Of a stretch of DNA of 64,000 nt, positions 8,619 to 18,123 are shown in pieces. The stretch covers positions 62,001 to 126,000 of the forward strand of contig JAAYVF010000025.1 of NCBI GenBank assembly GCA_012517325.1, given 5' to 3'. The stretch comes from Myxococcales bacterium. GTDB lineage: Bacteria; Lernaellota; Lernaellaia; Lernaellales; Lernaellaceae. Each line of letters opens with the position of its first letter. Positions within the stretch are counted from its first letter, which is position 1. The notes beneath the pieces are model-generated. The model was not told where the DNA came from, searched no databases, and saw only the letters and a list, made by a program, of their open reading frames with translations. Both the position numbers and the translations under genes were made by a program.

Positions 8619-10316
8619 ATGCGGTCACGAATTCTGGCGGTTTGTTGCCTGGCGGTGCTGCTGTTGCCGGTTTTTACCGGCCTCGCGGCAGCTTTCGAAA
8701 CAGTCTTGTATAACCGGATGCCGGTCGCGGCGGGTCAGGCCCTGATCGCCGTCGCGCCGCGGCATTCGCGCGCGGCCGCGGTGCGGGCGTTGTCGGCGGA
8801 CGGATTTCGCGTGATCCGCGCCAGTACCCCTGACGGGCAGGTATTGTCGCCCGCGAGCTGGCTACACGACGCCAAAGCCGGCGAACGGTTCCTGGTGGTG
8901 GAATTCGATCCGGCCCGGCCGATCGACGAAGCCTTGGCGGCCCTGGCCGAAACGCCGGGCATCGTGGCGGCAGCGCCGAATCAGGTGTTTTATCCCGCCT
9001 TCGTCCCGAACGATCCGTTTTACCAATCGCACCAAAGCTATCTGCGTGAAATGTACCTGGAAAAAGCGTGGGACCTGTCGCGCGGCGACCAGGTCAAAGT
9101 CGCCGTCGTGGACACCGGCTACATTCTGGAAGGGTTGACCGACGGGGTGATCAACCTGCTCGACGGTTACGATTTCGCCGACAACGACGATAACGTTTCC
9201 GACACCATCGGCCACGGCACCCAGGTGGCCAACGTCATCGCCCATGCCACCAACAACGGCATCGGCGCGGCGGGCGTGGCGCCCGGCGCGCGCATTCTGC
9301 CCTGCAAGGTCTTCCGTGACGGCGAGGAAGGCGCGCTGGAAAGCGACATCCTGGCCGCCGTGGATTGGGCCGTGCAGCAGGGCGCCCAGGTCATCAACAT
9401 GAGCCTGGGCGGCGGCGGGTACGATTCCTTCTCCGCCGAAACGATGAGCGACGCCGTCGCCGCCAACGTCGTCGTGGTCGCGGCTTCCGGCAACGAGGGT
9501 GCCGGCAGCGTCAGCTACCCGGCGGCTTACGAGGGCGTCATCGCCGTCGGCAGTTGCGACACGCACGCCATCGGCGATTTTCCGACGCGCAGCAGCTTTT
9601 CCAATTACGGCGACGCGCTCGATTTCGTGGCGCCCGGCAACGCCATCATCGGCGAAACCGACTACGGGCAGGGCATCGGCTTTTACGTCGCCTCCGGCAC
9701 CAGCCTCGCCTCGCCGATGTTCGCGGGCGCGGCGGCGCTGCTGATCGACGTCGCCGGCGACGGTTACACCGTCGAAGGCATCCGCAAAGTGTTTCAGCAG
9801 ACGGCCAATCGCGATCCGGATGCGGGTTGGGACGACGAACTGGGGTGGGGCGAAATCAACGTCCAGGCCGCGATGGAAGCCATCTCCGGCCCGATTCCGA
9901 ACGATCCGCCCATCGTGCACATCATCGCCAAACCGCTGGCCGGCGCCGCGCCGCTGACGGTCACCTTCACCGGCGGCGCTTCGGATTCGGACGGTTCCAT
10001 CGCCTCCTATTTATGGTCGTTCTCCTCGGGAGAAACCTACTACCTCCTGCAGTTCGACCACACCTTCACCAAGCCCGGCGAATATACCGTCTACCTGACC
10101 GCGAGCGATGACAGCGGCGAATCGGCTTCCGATCACGTGGTCATCACGGTGACCCCGGGCGACGATAACGCCGATTCGAAAAGCGACCGCGGCTGCGGCG
10201 TCGCCGGCGGGGCCGGCTGGGCCGATTTGGCGATTATGCCGGCTTTGTTGGCGGTTTGGTCTCTGGCAATGGGGCGGCGTCGGCGCCGGGCGGCAGAAAA
10301 AGCCGGTATTTCTTGA
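8619..10316 (+). CDS. Secreted subtilase (S8) with PKD domain and MYXO-CTERM-like tail
   Basis: This is a 565-aa protein. I start at the ATG at 8619, which gives a clean signal peptide ending about FTGLAAA; the longer frame adds an unlikely basic extension. An inhibitor-like propeptide (residues about 30-120) precedes the catalytic domain with VAVVDTGY (Asp about 164), [11 protein letters not shown] (His about 199) and [10 protein letters not shown] (Ser about 362). A PKD-type beta domain covers about 430-515. The C-terminus is a short acidic stretch, RGCG, a hydrophobic segment and RRRRR, the layout of MYXO-CTERM sorting signals. It therefore probably sits at the cell surface after tail processing. 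The last 83 bases overlap the glycosyltransferase gene on the other strand. Confidence 0.93.
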   Translation: MRSRILAVCCLAVLLLPVFTGLAAAFETVLYNRMPVAAGQALIAVAPRHSRAAAVRALSADGFRVIRASTPDGQVLSPASWLHDAKAGERFLVVEFDPARPIDEALAALAETPGIVAAAPNQVFYPAFVPNDPFYQSHQSYLREMYLEKAWDLSRGDQVKVAVVDTGYILEGLTDGVINLLDGYDFADNDDNVSDTIGHGTQVANVIAHATNNGIGAAGVAPGARILPCKVFRDGEEGALESDILAAVDWAVQQGAQVINMSLGGGGYDSFSAETMSDAVAANVVVVAASGNEGAGSVSYPAAYEGVIAVGSCDTHAIGDFPTRSSFSNYGDALDFVAPGNAIIGETDYGQGIGFYVASGTSLASPMFAGAAALLIDVAGDGYTVEGIRKVFQQTANRDPDAGWDDELGWGEINVQAAMEAISGPIPNDPPIVHIIAKPLAGAAPLTVTFTGGASDSDGSIASYLWSFSSGETYYLLQFDHTFTKPGEYTVYLTASDDSGESASDHVVITVTPGDDNADSKSDRGCGVAGGAGWADLAIMPALLAVWSLAMGRRRRRAAEKAGIS

Positions 10317-11028
10317 AGCCCAGGCGATGCAGCCAATACTGGCCGACCACCTTTAGGTTTTCCCACCCGTAACGCAGCGAGCGGCGGAAATTGATGCTCG
10401 AGGCTTCTTCCATATACCGCACCGGGACGGGGATTTCCGCGATTTTGAAGCCGAAGTGGACGACCTGGACCAGAAATTGGGCGTCGAAGGCGAAATCATT
10501 GCTGTTTTCGCGCCAGGGGATGGTTTCCAGCACCCGGCGGCTGTAGGCCCGATAACCGGTGTGGTACTCGGAAAGATTCAGGCCGAGAAAGACGTTTTCG
10601 GTAATGGTCAGGAAGCGGTTGGCGAGATATTTCCAGATCGGCATGCCGCCGGCCAGGGCCTCGGCGCGGGTCCGGATGCGGCTGCCGAGCATGACGTCGA
10701 AATAGCCGTCGACGATGAACCGGATCAGTTGCCCGGCCAGTCGGCTGTCGTATTGGTAGTCGGGATGGATCATGATGACCGCATCGGCTCCGCGCTTGAG
10801 GGCTTCGGTATAGCAAGTTTTTTGATTGCCGCCGTATCCCGCATTGTGCACGTGCTCGATGACCGTCAGACCGAGCCGGCGCGCCTCGGCGACCGTGGCG
10901 TCCCGGCTGCCGTCGTCCACCAGAATAATTTCGTCGGCCAGGCCTTCCGGCAAATCGCGCAAGGTGGGTTCGAGCGTCGCCGCGGCATTGTAAGCCGGCA
11001 TCACCACGATGACTTTCTTTCCGTTCAT
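10234..11028 (-). CDS. Family 2 glycosyltransferase (DPM1/DolP-sugar synthase-like)
   Basis: At 264 aa, the protein shows [18 protein letters not shown], then [10 protein letters not shown], then HPDYQYDS (the metal-binding aspartate region) and LGSR. This is the GT-A fold of GT2 enzymes that move a sugar from a nucleotide donor to a polyprenyl phosphate or lipid. No C-terminal membrane segments are present. I use the ATG at 11028 (MNGKKVIVV); the longer frame adds 27 unlikely residues. A promoter candidate lies at 11082-11109. The tail ([12 protein letters not shown]) is encoded antisense to the subtilase sorting signal. Confidence 0.88.
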   Translation of the reverse strand: MNGKKVIVVMPAYNAAATLEPTLRDLPEGLADEIILVDDGSRDATVAEARRLGLTVIEHVHNAGYGGNQKTCYTEALKRGADAVIMIHPDYQYDSRLAGQLIRFIVDGYFDVMLGSRIRTRAEALAGGMPIWKYLANRFLTITENVFLGLNLSEYHTGYRAYSRRVLETIPWRENSNDFAFDAQFLVQVVHFGFKIAEIPVPVRYMEEASSINFRRSLRYGWENLKVVGQYWLHRLGFKKYRLFLPPGADAAPLPETKPPTKPA

Positions 11029-11081
11029 TCGTCGCGTCCCGTTTTTTGGATTTTGACCGCCATTTCTCTTTTTCGATTGAC

Positions 11082-11109
11082 AATATATGATGATATCCGG
11101 TTTTATCAA
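11082..11109 (-). promoter_or_regulatory. Candidate promoter for the GT2 gene
   Basis: On the minus strand, TTGATA (11109-11104), a 16-base spacer and TATATT (11087-11082) point leftward. It is back-to-back with the pilB promoter candidate. Confidence 0.45.
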
Positions 11110-11133
11110 ATTGTTAAACCGGGCAACGGCGAC

Positions 11134-11162
11134 TTGACAGCCGGCAGAGCCGGCAGTTACAT
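11134..11162 (+). promoter_or_regulatory. Candidate promoter for the pilB-pilT-pilC-kinase cluster
   Basis: TTGACA (11134-11139), 17 bases, then TTACAT (11157-11162). The -35 is perfect and the -10 is weak. The predicted start near 11169 precedes the GGAGG of pilB. Confidence 0.45.
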
Positions 11163-11221
11163 TCGACTCCGTTAAAATGACGGGGAGTCCAGGGGTAGCC
11201 TATCAGTCGGAGGTTCCTTGA

Positions 11222-12961
11222 ATGAGTCCTGAACCGAAAAATGTCAAAGGTTCGAACGCGACGGATGAAAAGCTCGGCGAACTGTTGGTTCGCGAGGATC
11301 TGATCAGCCCCGATCAGTTGGAAACGGCCCTCGCCGAACAAAAAGTTTCCGGCGGTCGCCTCTCGTACCACTTGTCCCGCTTGGGCTATCTGGAAGAGAG
11401 CGAATTGGCGGACATTCTGTCGCGGCAGTACAACGTTCCCTCGATCAACTTGTCCGAATTCGAAATCGATCAGGAAGTCATCAAGTTGATTCCGCGCGAC
11501 GTGGCGGAAAAATACAAAGTGATTCCGATCAGCAAGGCGGACAATTCCCTGATCGTCGCCATGGCCGACCCGTCGAACATCATCGCCATCGACGACATCA
11601 AATTTCTCACCGGATTCAACATCGAAGCGGTGGTGGCCACGGAAGATTCGATCATGGCCGCCATCGAAAAATACTACGACACCGACACCTCCGAGGATTT
11701 CGACAAGGTGATGACGGAATTCGAGGACGAGGAACTGGAGTTGATCTCGACCGAGGAAGACATCAACTTCAAGGAACTCGAGAAAGCCGCCGAGGACGCG
11801 CCGGTCGTCAAACTCGTGAACCTGATCCTTTCCGACGCGATCAAAAAAGGCGCGTCGGATATTCACGTCGAACCCTACGAAAAAAGCTTCCGCGTCCGGT
11901 ACCGCATCGACGGCGTGCTGCACAAGGTGATGGATCCGCCGCGCAAACTGCAAAACGCCATCATCTCCCGCTTGAAGATCATGGCGGAACTGGACATCGC
12001 CGAACGCCGGTTGCCGCAGGACGGCCGCATCCGCCTGAAGACGGCCAAGGGCAAGGAGATGGACTTCCGCGTTTCCTCCGTGCCGACCATCTTCGGCGAA
12101 AAAATCGTGCTGCGGCTCCTCGACAAGGACAGCCTGCAACTCGACATGACCAAGCTGGGCTTCGAGGAAGCGCCGCTGAAGTGGTTCAAGGAAGCGATCC
12201 ACAAACCCTTCGGCATGGTGCTGGTCACCGGCCCCACCGGTTCCGGCAAAACGACCACGCTGTACTCGGCCCTCACCGAACTGAACACGGTGCACGAAAA
12301 CATCAGCACCGCGGAAGACCCGGTCGAATACACGCTCAAGGGCGTCAACCAGGTGCAAATGCACGACGCCATCGGCCTGAACTTCGCCGCCGCACTCCGC
12401 TCCTTCCTCCGGCAAGACCCGGACATCATCATGGTCGGCGAAATCCGCGACTACGAAACGGCCGAAATCGCGGTCAAAGCGGCCCTCACCGGCCACTTGG
12501 TGCTCTCGACGTTGCACACCAACGACGCGCCTTCCAGCATCAGCCGTCTGCTGAACATGGGTATCGAGCCCTTCCTGGTCACCGCCTCGGTGGTGCTGAT
12601 CCAGGCGCAACGGTTGGTCCGAAAAATCTGCGGTTCGTGCCGCGAACTGGTCGATGTCAGCCCGCAAGTGCTCAAGGACGTGCAGGTGGCCGACGAGCTG
12701 GCCCATTCCATGCAATGCTCCAAGGGCGCCGGCTGCATGAAGTGCTCCAAGACCGGCTACCGAGGCCGCATCGCGTTGTTCGAAGTCATGCCGTTGTGGG
12801 AAGAAATCAAGGAATTTATTCTCAACGGCGCGTCGACGACCGAAATCAAGCGCGAATCCATTCGTCTGGGCATGAAGACCATGCGCCAGGCCGGCATCAC
12901 CAAAATCGGCGAAGGCGTGACGACGGTCGAAGAAGTGGTGCGCGTCACCGCTCCGGATTGA
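11222..12961 (+). CDS. pilB: Type IV pilus extension ATPase PilB
   Basis: This 579-aa protein drives pilus assembly by ATP hydrolysis at the inner-membrane base. An N-terminal MshEN-type domain (about 15-150) is followed by the GspE/PilB ATPase: GPTGSGKTTTLY Walker A near 337, the aspartate-rich DPVEY/DPDIIMVGEIRD region and the STLHTNDA His box. The tetracysteine zinc site is intact (CGSC near 470 and CMKC about 35 residues later), which distinguishes it from PilT. GGAGG lies 7 bases before the ATG. pilT, pilC and a PilS-like kinase follow; pilin, PilM-Q and PilD genes are not in the window. Confidence 0.96.
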   Translation: MSPEPKNVKGSNATDEKLGELLVREDLISPDQLETALAEQKVSGGRLSYHLSRLGYLEESELADILSRQYNVPSINLSEFEIDQEVIKLIPRDVAEKYKVIPISKADNSLIVAMADPSNIIAIDDIKFLTGFNIEAVVATEDSIMAAIEKYYDTDTSEDFDKVMTEFEDEELELISTEEDINFKELEKAAEDAPVVKLVNLILSDAIKKGASDIHVEPYEKSFRVRYRIDGVLHKVMDPPRKLQNAIISRLKIMAELDIAERRLPQDGRIRLKTAKGKEMDFRVSSVPTIFGEKIVLRLLDKDSLQLDMTKLGFEEAPLKWFKEAIHKPFGMVLVTGPTGSGKTTTLYSALTELNTVHENISTAEDPVEYTLKGVNQVQMHDAIGLNFAAALRSFLRQDPDIIMVGEIRDYETAEIAVKAALTGHLVLSTLHTNDAPSSISRLLNMGIEPFLVTASVVLIQAQRLVRKICGSCRELVDVSPQVLKDVQVADELAHSMQCSKGAGCMKCSKTGYRGRIALFEVMPLWEEIKEFILNGASTTEIKRESIRLGMKTMRQAGITKIGEGVTTVEEVVRVTAPD

Positions 12962-13087
12962 TGAACCAACCATGACGGTTGTTTCGCGGTACCGCGCCGG
13001 GATGGTTGCTGGTCGCCGCGTTTCGGATGCTCGGGCCGGCGCGACCGAAGGTCGCCGGCCGAAGTATCATGCTGGGAGAATTCACCG

Positions 13088-14170
13088 GTGGTAGATCTAC
13101 ATCAGTTGCTCAAACTCATGGTCGAAAAAAACGCCAGCGACCTGCACGTGACGACCGGGACTCCGCCGCAACTGCGCGTCGACGGGCGCCTGACGCCGGT
13201 CAACATGCCGCAGCTTACCGCTTCCGACACCAAGCGCCTGTGCTACTCGGTGCTGACCGAAAACCAGCGGCGCACGTTCGAAGAGGAAAACGAGCTGGAT
13301 CTGTCGTTCGGCGTCAAGGGCCTGTCGCGGTTCCGCGCCAACATCTACAAACAGCGCGGCGCCGTGGCCGGGGCGTTCCGGATCATCCCTTTCAAAACGT
13401 TTTCCTTTCAGGAACTGGGCCTGCCGAACGTCATCTCGGATCTGGTCAACCGTCCCGCGGGCCTGATTCTGGTCACCGGGACCACGGGCTGCGGCAAGTC
13501 CACGACCCTGACCAGCATCATCGACAAAATCAACATGACCCGGAACCAGCACATCATCACGGTCGAGGACCCGATCGAGTACCTGCACGCCCACAAGGGC
13601 TGCATCGTCAATCAGCGCGAGGTCCATTCCGATACCGAAAGCTTCACCCGCGCCCTGAAATACGTGCTGCGCGAGGATCCGGACATCGTGCTCATCGGCG
13701 AAATGCGCGACAAGGAAACCATCGAATCCGCATTGAACATCGCCGAAACCGGCCACCTGACCTTCGCCACCCTGCACACCAGCTCGGCGGTGCAGACGAT
13801 CAACCGCATCATCGACGTCTTCCCGCAGCACCAGCAGCAACAGGTGCGCGCCCAGTTGTCGATGGTGCTCGAGGGCGTCATCTGCCAGCAGTTGTTGCCG
13901 CGGGCCAGCGGCGTCGGCCGGGTGCTGGCGGTGGAAATCATGATTCCCAACGCGGCGATTCGGAACCTGATCCGCGAGGACAAGGTTCACCAGATTTACA
14001 GCCAGATGCAGGTGGGTCAGGCCAAGTGGGGCATGTTGACGATGAACCAGTCGCTGGTCGATCTGTACCGTCGCGGCCTGATCACCTTGAAAGAGGCGCA
14101 GGGGCGGAGCGCCGACCTGGAAGAATTCAATATGATGTTGGAAGGAAAAACTCCACCCAAGCGCGGCTAA
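13088..14170 (+). CDS. pilT: Type IV pilus retraction ATPase PilT
   Basis: This 360-aa protein starts at GTG 13088, giving MVDLHQLLKLMVEKNASDLH, the usual PilT N-terminus, with GGGAG 9 bases upstream. Walker A GTTGCGKSTTL is near residue 132, with DPIEYLH, DPDIVLIGEMRD and FATLHTSSA following. It lacks the N-terminal MshEN domain and zinc site of PilB. It depolymerises the pilus for twitching, surface sensing or DNA uptake. The 126-base gap after pilB holds a GC-rich imperfect stem around 13036-13062 without a T-run, perhaps an mRNA stability or processing element. Confidence 0.95.
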   Translation: MVDLHQLLKLMVEKNASDLHVTTGTPPQLRVDGRLTPVNMPQLTASDTKRLCYSVLTENQRRTFEEENELDLSFGVKGLSRFRANIYKQRGAVAGAFRIIPFKTFSFQELGLPNVISDLVNRPAGLILVTGTTGCGKSTTLTSIIDKINMTRNQHIITVEDPIEYLHAHKGCIVNQREVHSDTESFTRALKYVLREDPDIVLIGEMRDKETIESALNIAETGHLTFATLHTSSAVQTINRIIDVFPQHQQQQVRAQLSMVLEGVICQQLLPRASGVGRVLAVEIMIPNAAIRNLIREDKVHQIYSQMQVGQAKWGMLTMNQSLVDLYRRGLITLKEAQGRSADLEEFNMMLEGKTPPKRG

Positions 14171-14215
14171 AATATGTTAGGCTTCGCGTGAAATCCCATT
14201 CGGGAGGTTGGCAAG

Positions 14216-15421
14216 ATGCCGGTTTATAAGTGGGAAGGTAAAAGCCGCACGGGGCAGATCATCAAAGGCGAGATGGAAGCCCCGAACGAGGACGCGGTCG
14301 TTCAAAAATTGCGCGGGCAGCAGATTCTGGCCAGCCGGATCAAGCCCGTCGGCAAGAAGGCCTTCAACATTACGATCGGCAAGGAAAAGATCACCGAACG
14401 CGACGTGGTGGTTTTTTCCCGGCAGTTCGCCACGATGATCGACGCCGGTCTGCCGCTGGTGCAATGCCTTGAAATTCTCATCAGCCAGCAGGACAACAAG
14501 ACCTTCGCCAAGATCCTCTCGGAAGTCAAAGGCGATGTCGAAGCCGGTTCGACCTTCGCCAAGGCCCTGGGCAAGCACCCCGAGGTTTTCGACCAGTTGT
14601 ATGTCGCGTTGGTCGCCGCCGGTGAAGTCGGCGGTATTCTCGACACCATCATGAACCGCCTGTCGGCCTACATCGAAAAATCGATGAAACTGAAAAAGAA
14701 GGTCAAGGGCGCGCTGGTCTACCCGTCCATCGTCATGACCGTGGCCATGGGCGTCGCGGCGGTATTGTTGATCTGGGTCATCCCCGTGTTCAAAAAGATG
14801 TTCGAGGACTTCGGCGGCGCCCTTCCCGGACCGACCCAATTCCTCGTCAACATCTCCGAATTCCTGCGCGGCTATTGGTTCATCGTTTTCCCGGCCATCT
14901 TCGGCTTGTACTTCCTCTACAAATACCTGTCCAACACCGAGAAGGGCAGAGTCATCAAAGACGACATCTCCTTGAAACTGCCCGTCTTCGGCGAATTGCT
15001 GCGCAAGGTGGCCGTCGCCAAGTTCACCCGAACCCTCGGCACGATGATCACCTCCGGCGTCCCGATTCTCGACGGCTTGGAAATCGTCGCCAAAACGGCC
15101 GGCAACAAAACGATCGAAGCCGCCATCATGAAAACCAAGGACCGGATCGCCGAAGGTAAAACCATCGCCGAACCGCTCCTCGAATCCGGCGTGTTCCCCG
15201 CGATGGTCTGCCAGATGATCACCGTCGGCGAAGCCACCGGCGCCCTCGACGTCATGCTGGCGAAAATCGCCGACTTTTACGACGACGAGGTCGACATGGC
15301 CACGACCAACCTGACCACCCTGCTCGAACCCATCATGATGGTGTTCCTGGGCCTGATGGTCGGTGGTATGTTGATCGCCATGTACCTGCCGATCTTCAAG
15401 CTCGTGACGGTCATTGGTTAA
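14216..15421 (+). CDS. pilC: Type IV pilus inner-membrane platform protein PilC (GspF family)
   Basis: This 401-aa protein opens MPVYKWEGKSRTGQIIKGE, as PilC proteins do. Two GspF repeats are visible: one around FSRQFATMIDAGLPLVQCL and one around FTRTLGTMITSGVPILDGL. Each is followed by membrane helices, including a C-terminal one (MMVFLGLMVGGMLIAMYLPIF). It anchors PilB and PilT in the inner membrane. GGGAGG lies about 10 bases upstream. The stop overlaps the start of the kinase gene by 8 bases. Confidence 0.95.
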   Translation: MPVYKWEGKSRTGQIIKGEMEAPNEDAVVQKLRGQQILASRIKPVGKKAFNITIGKEKITERDVVVFSRQFATMIDAGLPLVQCLEILISQQDNKTFAKILSEVKGDVEAGSTFAKALGKHPEVFDQLYVALVAAGEVGGILDTIMNRLSAYIEKSMKLKKKVKGALVYPSIVMTVAMGVAAVLLIWVIPVFKKMFEDFGGALPGPTQFLVNISEFLRGYWFIVFPAIFGLYFLYKYLSNTEKGRVIKDDISLKLPVFGELLRKVAVAKFTRTLGTMITSGVPILDGLEIVAKTAGNKTIEAAIMKTKDRIAEGKTIAEPLLESGVFPAMVCQMITVGEATGALDVMLAKIADFYDDEVDMATTNLTTLLEPIMMVFLGLMVGGMLIAMYLPIFKLVTVIG

Positions 15422-17060
15422 CAAACCCACGACCGCCGCCACTTTACGTTCGGACGAACAACTACCCTCCGTCGAGCGGGAACAGATCCTGCAATGGCTC
15501 GCTTTTCTGCGGGTTGTCGTCGCTTTTTTCATTCTCGGCACCACCTACTTTCTCTACCGCTCGCAATCGCTGATCGTTCCCTACAGCCTGATCGGCGTGA
15601 ACGTGCTGGTCACCCTGCTGTCGGCGGTCATGATCGAGCGCCAGGCGAACAACCGCCTGTTCGTCTACTTTCAGATCTACTGGGATTTCGCGTTCGTCAG
15701 CGGGCTGGTGTATTTCACCGGCGGCTTTGACAGCCTATTCAGCTTTTTGTACATCCTGACGATCATCTTCGCCGCCATTCTGACCAGCCGCCTCCATACC
15801 AATCTCATCGTCCTGGGCTGCACTTTCGTTTATTCCCTGATCCTGGTGCTGCAATACCTGCGGGTGGTCAATCCGCTCAACCTCGATCCGCTGGAGGTGG
15901 CGCTGCCCAGCGCCAGCGAGGTGACCGTCAAGTGCCTGCTCAACGCCCTGGCGTTTTTCAGTTCGGGCTTGCTGGCCAGCTACCTGGCGGCCCGCAGCAA
16001 GGAAGCGGCCCGGCAGATCGAACAGCAGCGGCAGGCGATGGACGACTTGCGCAAGCTCAACGACAGCATCGTCCAGTCGCTGCCGATCGGGTTGATCACG
16101 GTGGACGCGGACGGCGTCATCACCTTCGCCAACCGCAACGTCAACGCCATGCTGGGCCGCGAGAACGGAACCTGCCGGGGCCTGAACCTGGCGGAATTGT
16201 TACCCGCGTTGAGCGATCTGGGTTCCCACGAAAAAAACCAGGAAATCGAGCGGCTGTCGGTCCATCGGCAAAAACAGATCCTGGCGCTGACCTTCGCCGA
16301 TCTGCAGGACACGATGGGCCGCGTCACCGGCCGCATGATCACCATGCAGGACGTCACGGCCCTGCGCGAGCTGGAACAGGTGGCCAAATACACCGACCGC
16401 CAGACCGCGATCGCCAAGCTCGCCGCCGGCATCGCCCATGAAATCCGCAATCCGTTGGCCAGCATGTCCGGTTCCATTCAATTGCTGCAAAGCGAATTGA
16501 CGCTCGAACCGATCCACGCGCACCTGATGAACATCGTCTTGCGCGAAACCGACCGGCTCAACAATTTGATCAATGATTTTCTGGCCTATGCGCGCCCCAC
16601 CCAGCGCAAGGACGCCGTCACCGACTTGTCGGCCGTCATCGCCGAGCAACTGGGCGTCCTGGTCAACGATCCGGCTTTTCACGAGGGGATCATCCTCAAG
16701 AAAAACCTTGAAAAAGACCTGATTTGCCGCTTCGATCCCGCGCAAGTACGCCAAATTCTTTGGAATTTGTTCCTCAACGCGCTGCAAGCCATGGAAGAGA
16801 CCGGGGGCACGCTGACGGTTTCCGCCCGTCGTTCCGAACGTCATAGCGGTTTTATCGAAATCGAGATCCAGGACACCGGCAAGGGGATTCCGAGCGAATA
16901 TCTCGGTTCCATCTTCGATCCGTTCTTCACCACCAAGGAAAAAGGCACCGGCCTGGGGCTGACCATCGCCTATCGGATTGTCGAAAACCATGACGGCAAA
17001 ATTTTCGTCGATTCGACTCCCGATCGCGGGACCTCGTTTCATGTGCTGATTCCCGGCTGA
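15414..17060 (+). CDS. PilS-like sensor histidine kinase
   Basis: At 548 aa, the only sensible start is the TTG at 15414, overlapping the pilC stop and implying translational coupling. About six membrane helices fill residues 30-200, as in PilS. A PAS-type domain (about 210-320) leads to the dimerisation box GIAHEIRNPLAS (His about 342), the N box WNLFLNALQAM, the G1 box DTGKGIP, FDPFFTTKEKGTGLGL and the G2 region. In PilS-PilR systems the kinase senses pilin in the membrane and controls pilA through a sigma54 regulator. No PilR gene follows: the next genes belong to an unrelated operon. Confidence 0.88.
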   Translation: MVNKPTTAATLRSDEQLPSVEREQILQWLAFLRVVVAFFILGTTYFLYRSQSLIVPYSLIGVNVLVTLLSAVMIERQANNRLFVYFQIYWDFAFVSGLVYFTGGFDSLFSFLYILTIIFAAILTSRLHTNLIVLGCTFVYSLILVLQYLRVVNPLNLDPLEVALPSASEVTVKCLLNALAFFSSGLLASYLAARSKEAARQIEQQRQAMDDLRKLNDSIVQSLPIGLITVDADGVITFANRNVNAMLGRENGTCRGLNLAELLPALSDLGSHEKNQEIERLSVHRQKQILALTFADLQDTMGRVTGRMITMQDVTALRELEQVAKYTDRQTAIAKLAAGIAHEIRNPLASMSGSIQLLQSELTLEPIHAHLMNIVLRETDRLNNLINDFLAYARPTQRKDAVTDLSAVIAEQLGVLVNDPAFHEGIILKKNLEKDLICRFDPAQVRQILWNLFLNALQAMEETGGTLTVSARRSERHSGFIEIEIQDTGKGIPSEYLGSIFDPFFTTKEKGTGLGLTIAYRIVENHDGKIFVDSTPDRGTSFHVLIPG

Positions 17061-17094
17061 AAAAGCTTTTTGAAATCAGAACTTATTAATCCCA

Positions 17095-17114
17095 TTGTTC
17101 TAATGTAATAACAT
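17095..17114. promoter_or_regulatory. Possible redox-regulator operator upstream of the POR operon
   Basis: TTGTT (17095-17099) and AACAT (17110-17114) flank a 10-base centre. The shorter repeat AATGT/ACATT (17102-17115) is nested in it. The half sites recall the TTGTTAA/TTAACAA boxes of Rex, but the spacing is two bases too long and the palindrome is imperfect. It lies just upstream of the -35. Confidence 0.25.
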
Positions 17115-17125
17115 TTTCATGCCCC

Positions 17126-17154
17126 TTGACAGCGGCAGGCCGAAGAACTAGTAT
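17126..17154 (+). promoter_or_regulatory. Strong sigma70-type promoter of the POR-diaphorase operon
   Basis: A perfect TTGACA (17126-17131), an optimal 17-base spacer and TAGTAT (17149-17154). Transcription should begin near 17161, leaving about a 90-base leader. Confidence 0.7.
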
Positions 17155-17251
17155 TCGCCCCGCGAAAAAGCGCAACCCGGGCCGTTCGCAAAAGACGGAG
17201 GTACGCCTTTTGCGAATATACCCGGCGTGCGCCTTAGGAAAGGGGTCATTA

Positions 17252-17806
17252 ATGATCGAAATTCGTTTTCACGGTCGCGGAGGTCAAGGCGCCGTGACCA
17301 GCGCGGAACTGCTGGCCCAAGCGGCAATCGCCGAGGGCAAGTACGCACAGGCCTTCCCCAGCTTCGGTCCCGAACGGCGCGGCGCGCCGGTTCTGGCTTA
17401 CGCGCGGATCGACGACAAACCGATCCGGCTGCGCCAGGCGATCTATGAGCCCAATCTGGCCATCGTGCTTGAAGAAGCGTTGATGAACATCGTCGACGTC
17501 GAATCGGGCATGGGCGACAAGGGCATCGTCGTGGTCAATACCCACAAGTCGATCGCGGAACTGCGCAAGCGCTACAAACTCAAGGGCCTGGTCTGGCGCG
17601 TCGACGCCACCAAGCTCGCCTTGGAAATCCTCGGCCGGCCGATCACCAACACCACCATGCTCGGCGCGTTGATCCGGGCCTCCAATTGCGTGGAACTGAA
17701 AAGTATGGAAGCTCCGCTCATGGAGCGGTTCGGCAAAATCGGCCCGCGCAACCTCGAAGTGCTCAAACGCGCTCACGCGGAGTCCGTCTCGGAGGATGCC
17801 CAATGA
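17252..17806 (+). CDS. porC: Pyruvate:ferredoxin oxidoreductase gamma subunit
   Basis: This 184-aa protein starts [19 protein letters not shown] and continues [17 protein letters not shown], the signature of the gamma subunit of four-subunit 2-oxoacid:ferredoxin oxidoreductases of the pyruvate type. The ATG at 17252 is preceded by AGGAAAGGGG; longer in-frame starts would lie upstream of the promoter's predicted start site. It is the first gene of a seven-gene operon, and its stop overlaps the next ATG (ATGA). With delta, alpha and beta it catalyses reversible CoA-dependent pyruvate decarboxylation to acetyl-CoA with ferredoxin reduction. Confidence 0.93.
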
Positions 17807-18123
17807 AGACCAAGTTGTTTCCCGCCTGGACCGAGGTGACCCTCGGTTGCGTGGTCCCCGAACCCGGCACCGCCGTCGAATACAAGACCGGTGATTGGCG
17901 CAGCTTCTATCCGAAGACCGACGAGACCAAGTGCGTCGCCTGCGGCCTCTGCTGGATCCTCTGCCCCGACGACTCCCGCCGGTTGGTCAAGCGCCAGAAG
18001 GCCGTCCCGGGCTCGTTGTATGACACCTACTTCGATTTCAACTTCAACTACTGCAAAGGCTGCGGCATCTGCGCCGCGGAATGCCCCACCCAGGCGATCG
18101 TCATGTTGGAGGAGGTCAAATAA
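17803..18123 (+). CDS. porD: Pyruvate:ferredoxin oxidoreductase delta subunit (2[4Fe-4S] ferredoxin)
   Basis: This 106-aa protein contains two CxxCxxCxxxC cluster motifs, CVACGLCWILC and CKGCGICAAEC, each with the trailing Pro region. A 30-residue segment between them is typical of PorD. It passes electrons from the catalytic subunits to free ferredoxin or to a partner. GGAGGA lies 7 bases upstream, and the gene overlaps both neighbours by a few bases. Confidence 0.93.
   Translation: MKTKLFPAWTEVTLGCVVPEPGTAVEYKTGDWRSFYPKTDETKCVACGLCWILCPDDSRRLVKRQKAVPGSLYDTYFDFNFNYCKGCGICAAECPTQAIVMLEEVK

Noticed and set aside
11114-12973. A 619-codon minus-strand frame opposite pilB.
   Set aside because: It is the complement of a well-supported ATPase gene, without motifs and with biased residue use.
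17126-17251. A longer PorC starting at 17126.
   Set aside because: The extra residues come from the promoter and leader. The family start is [11 protein letters not shown] at 17252.
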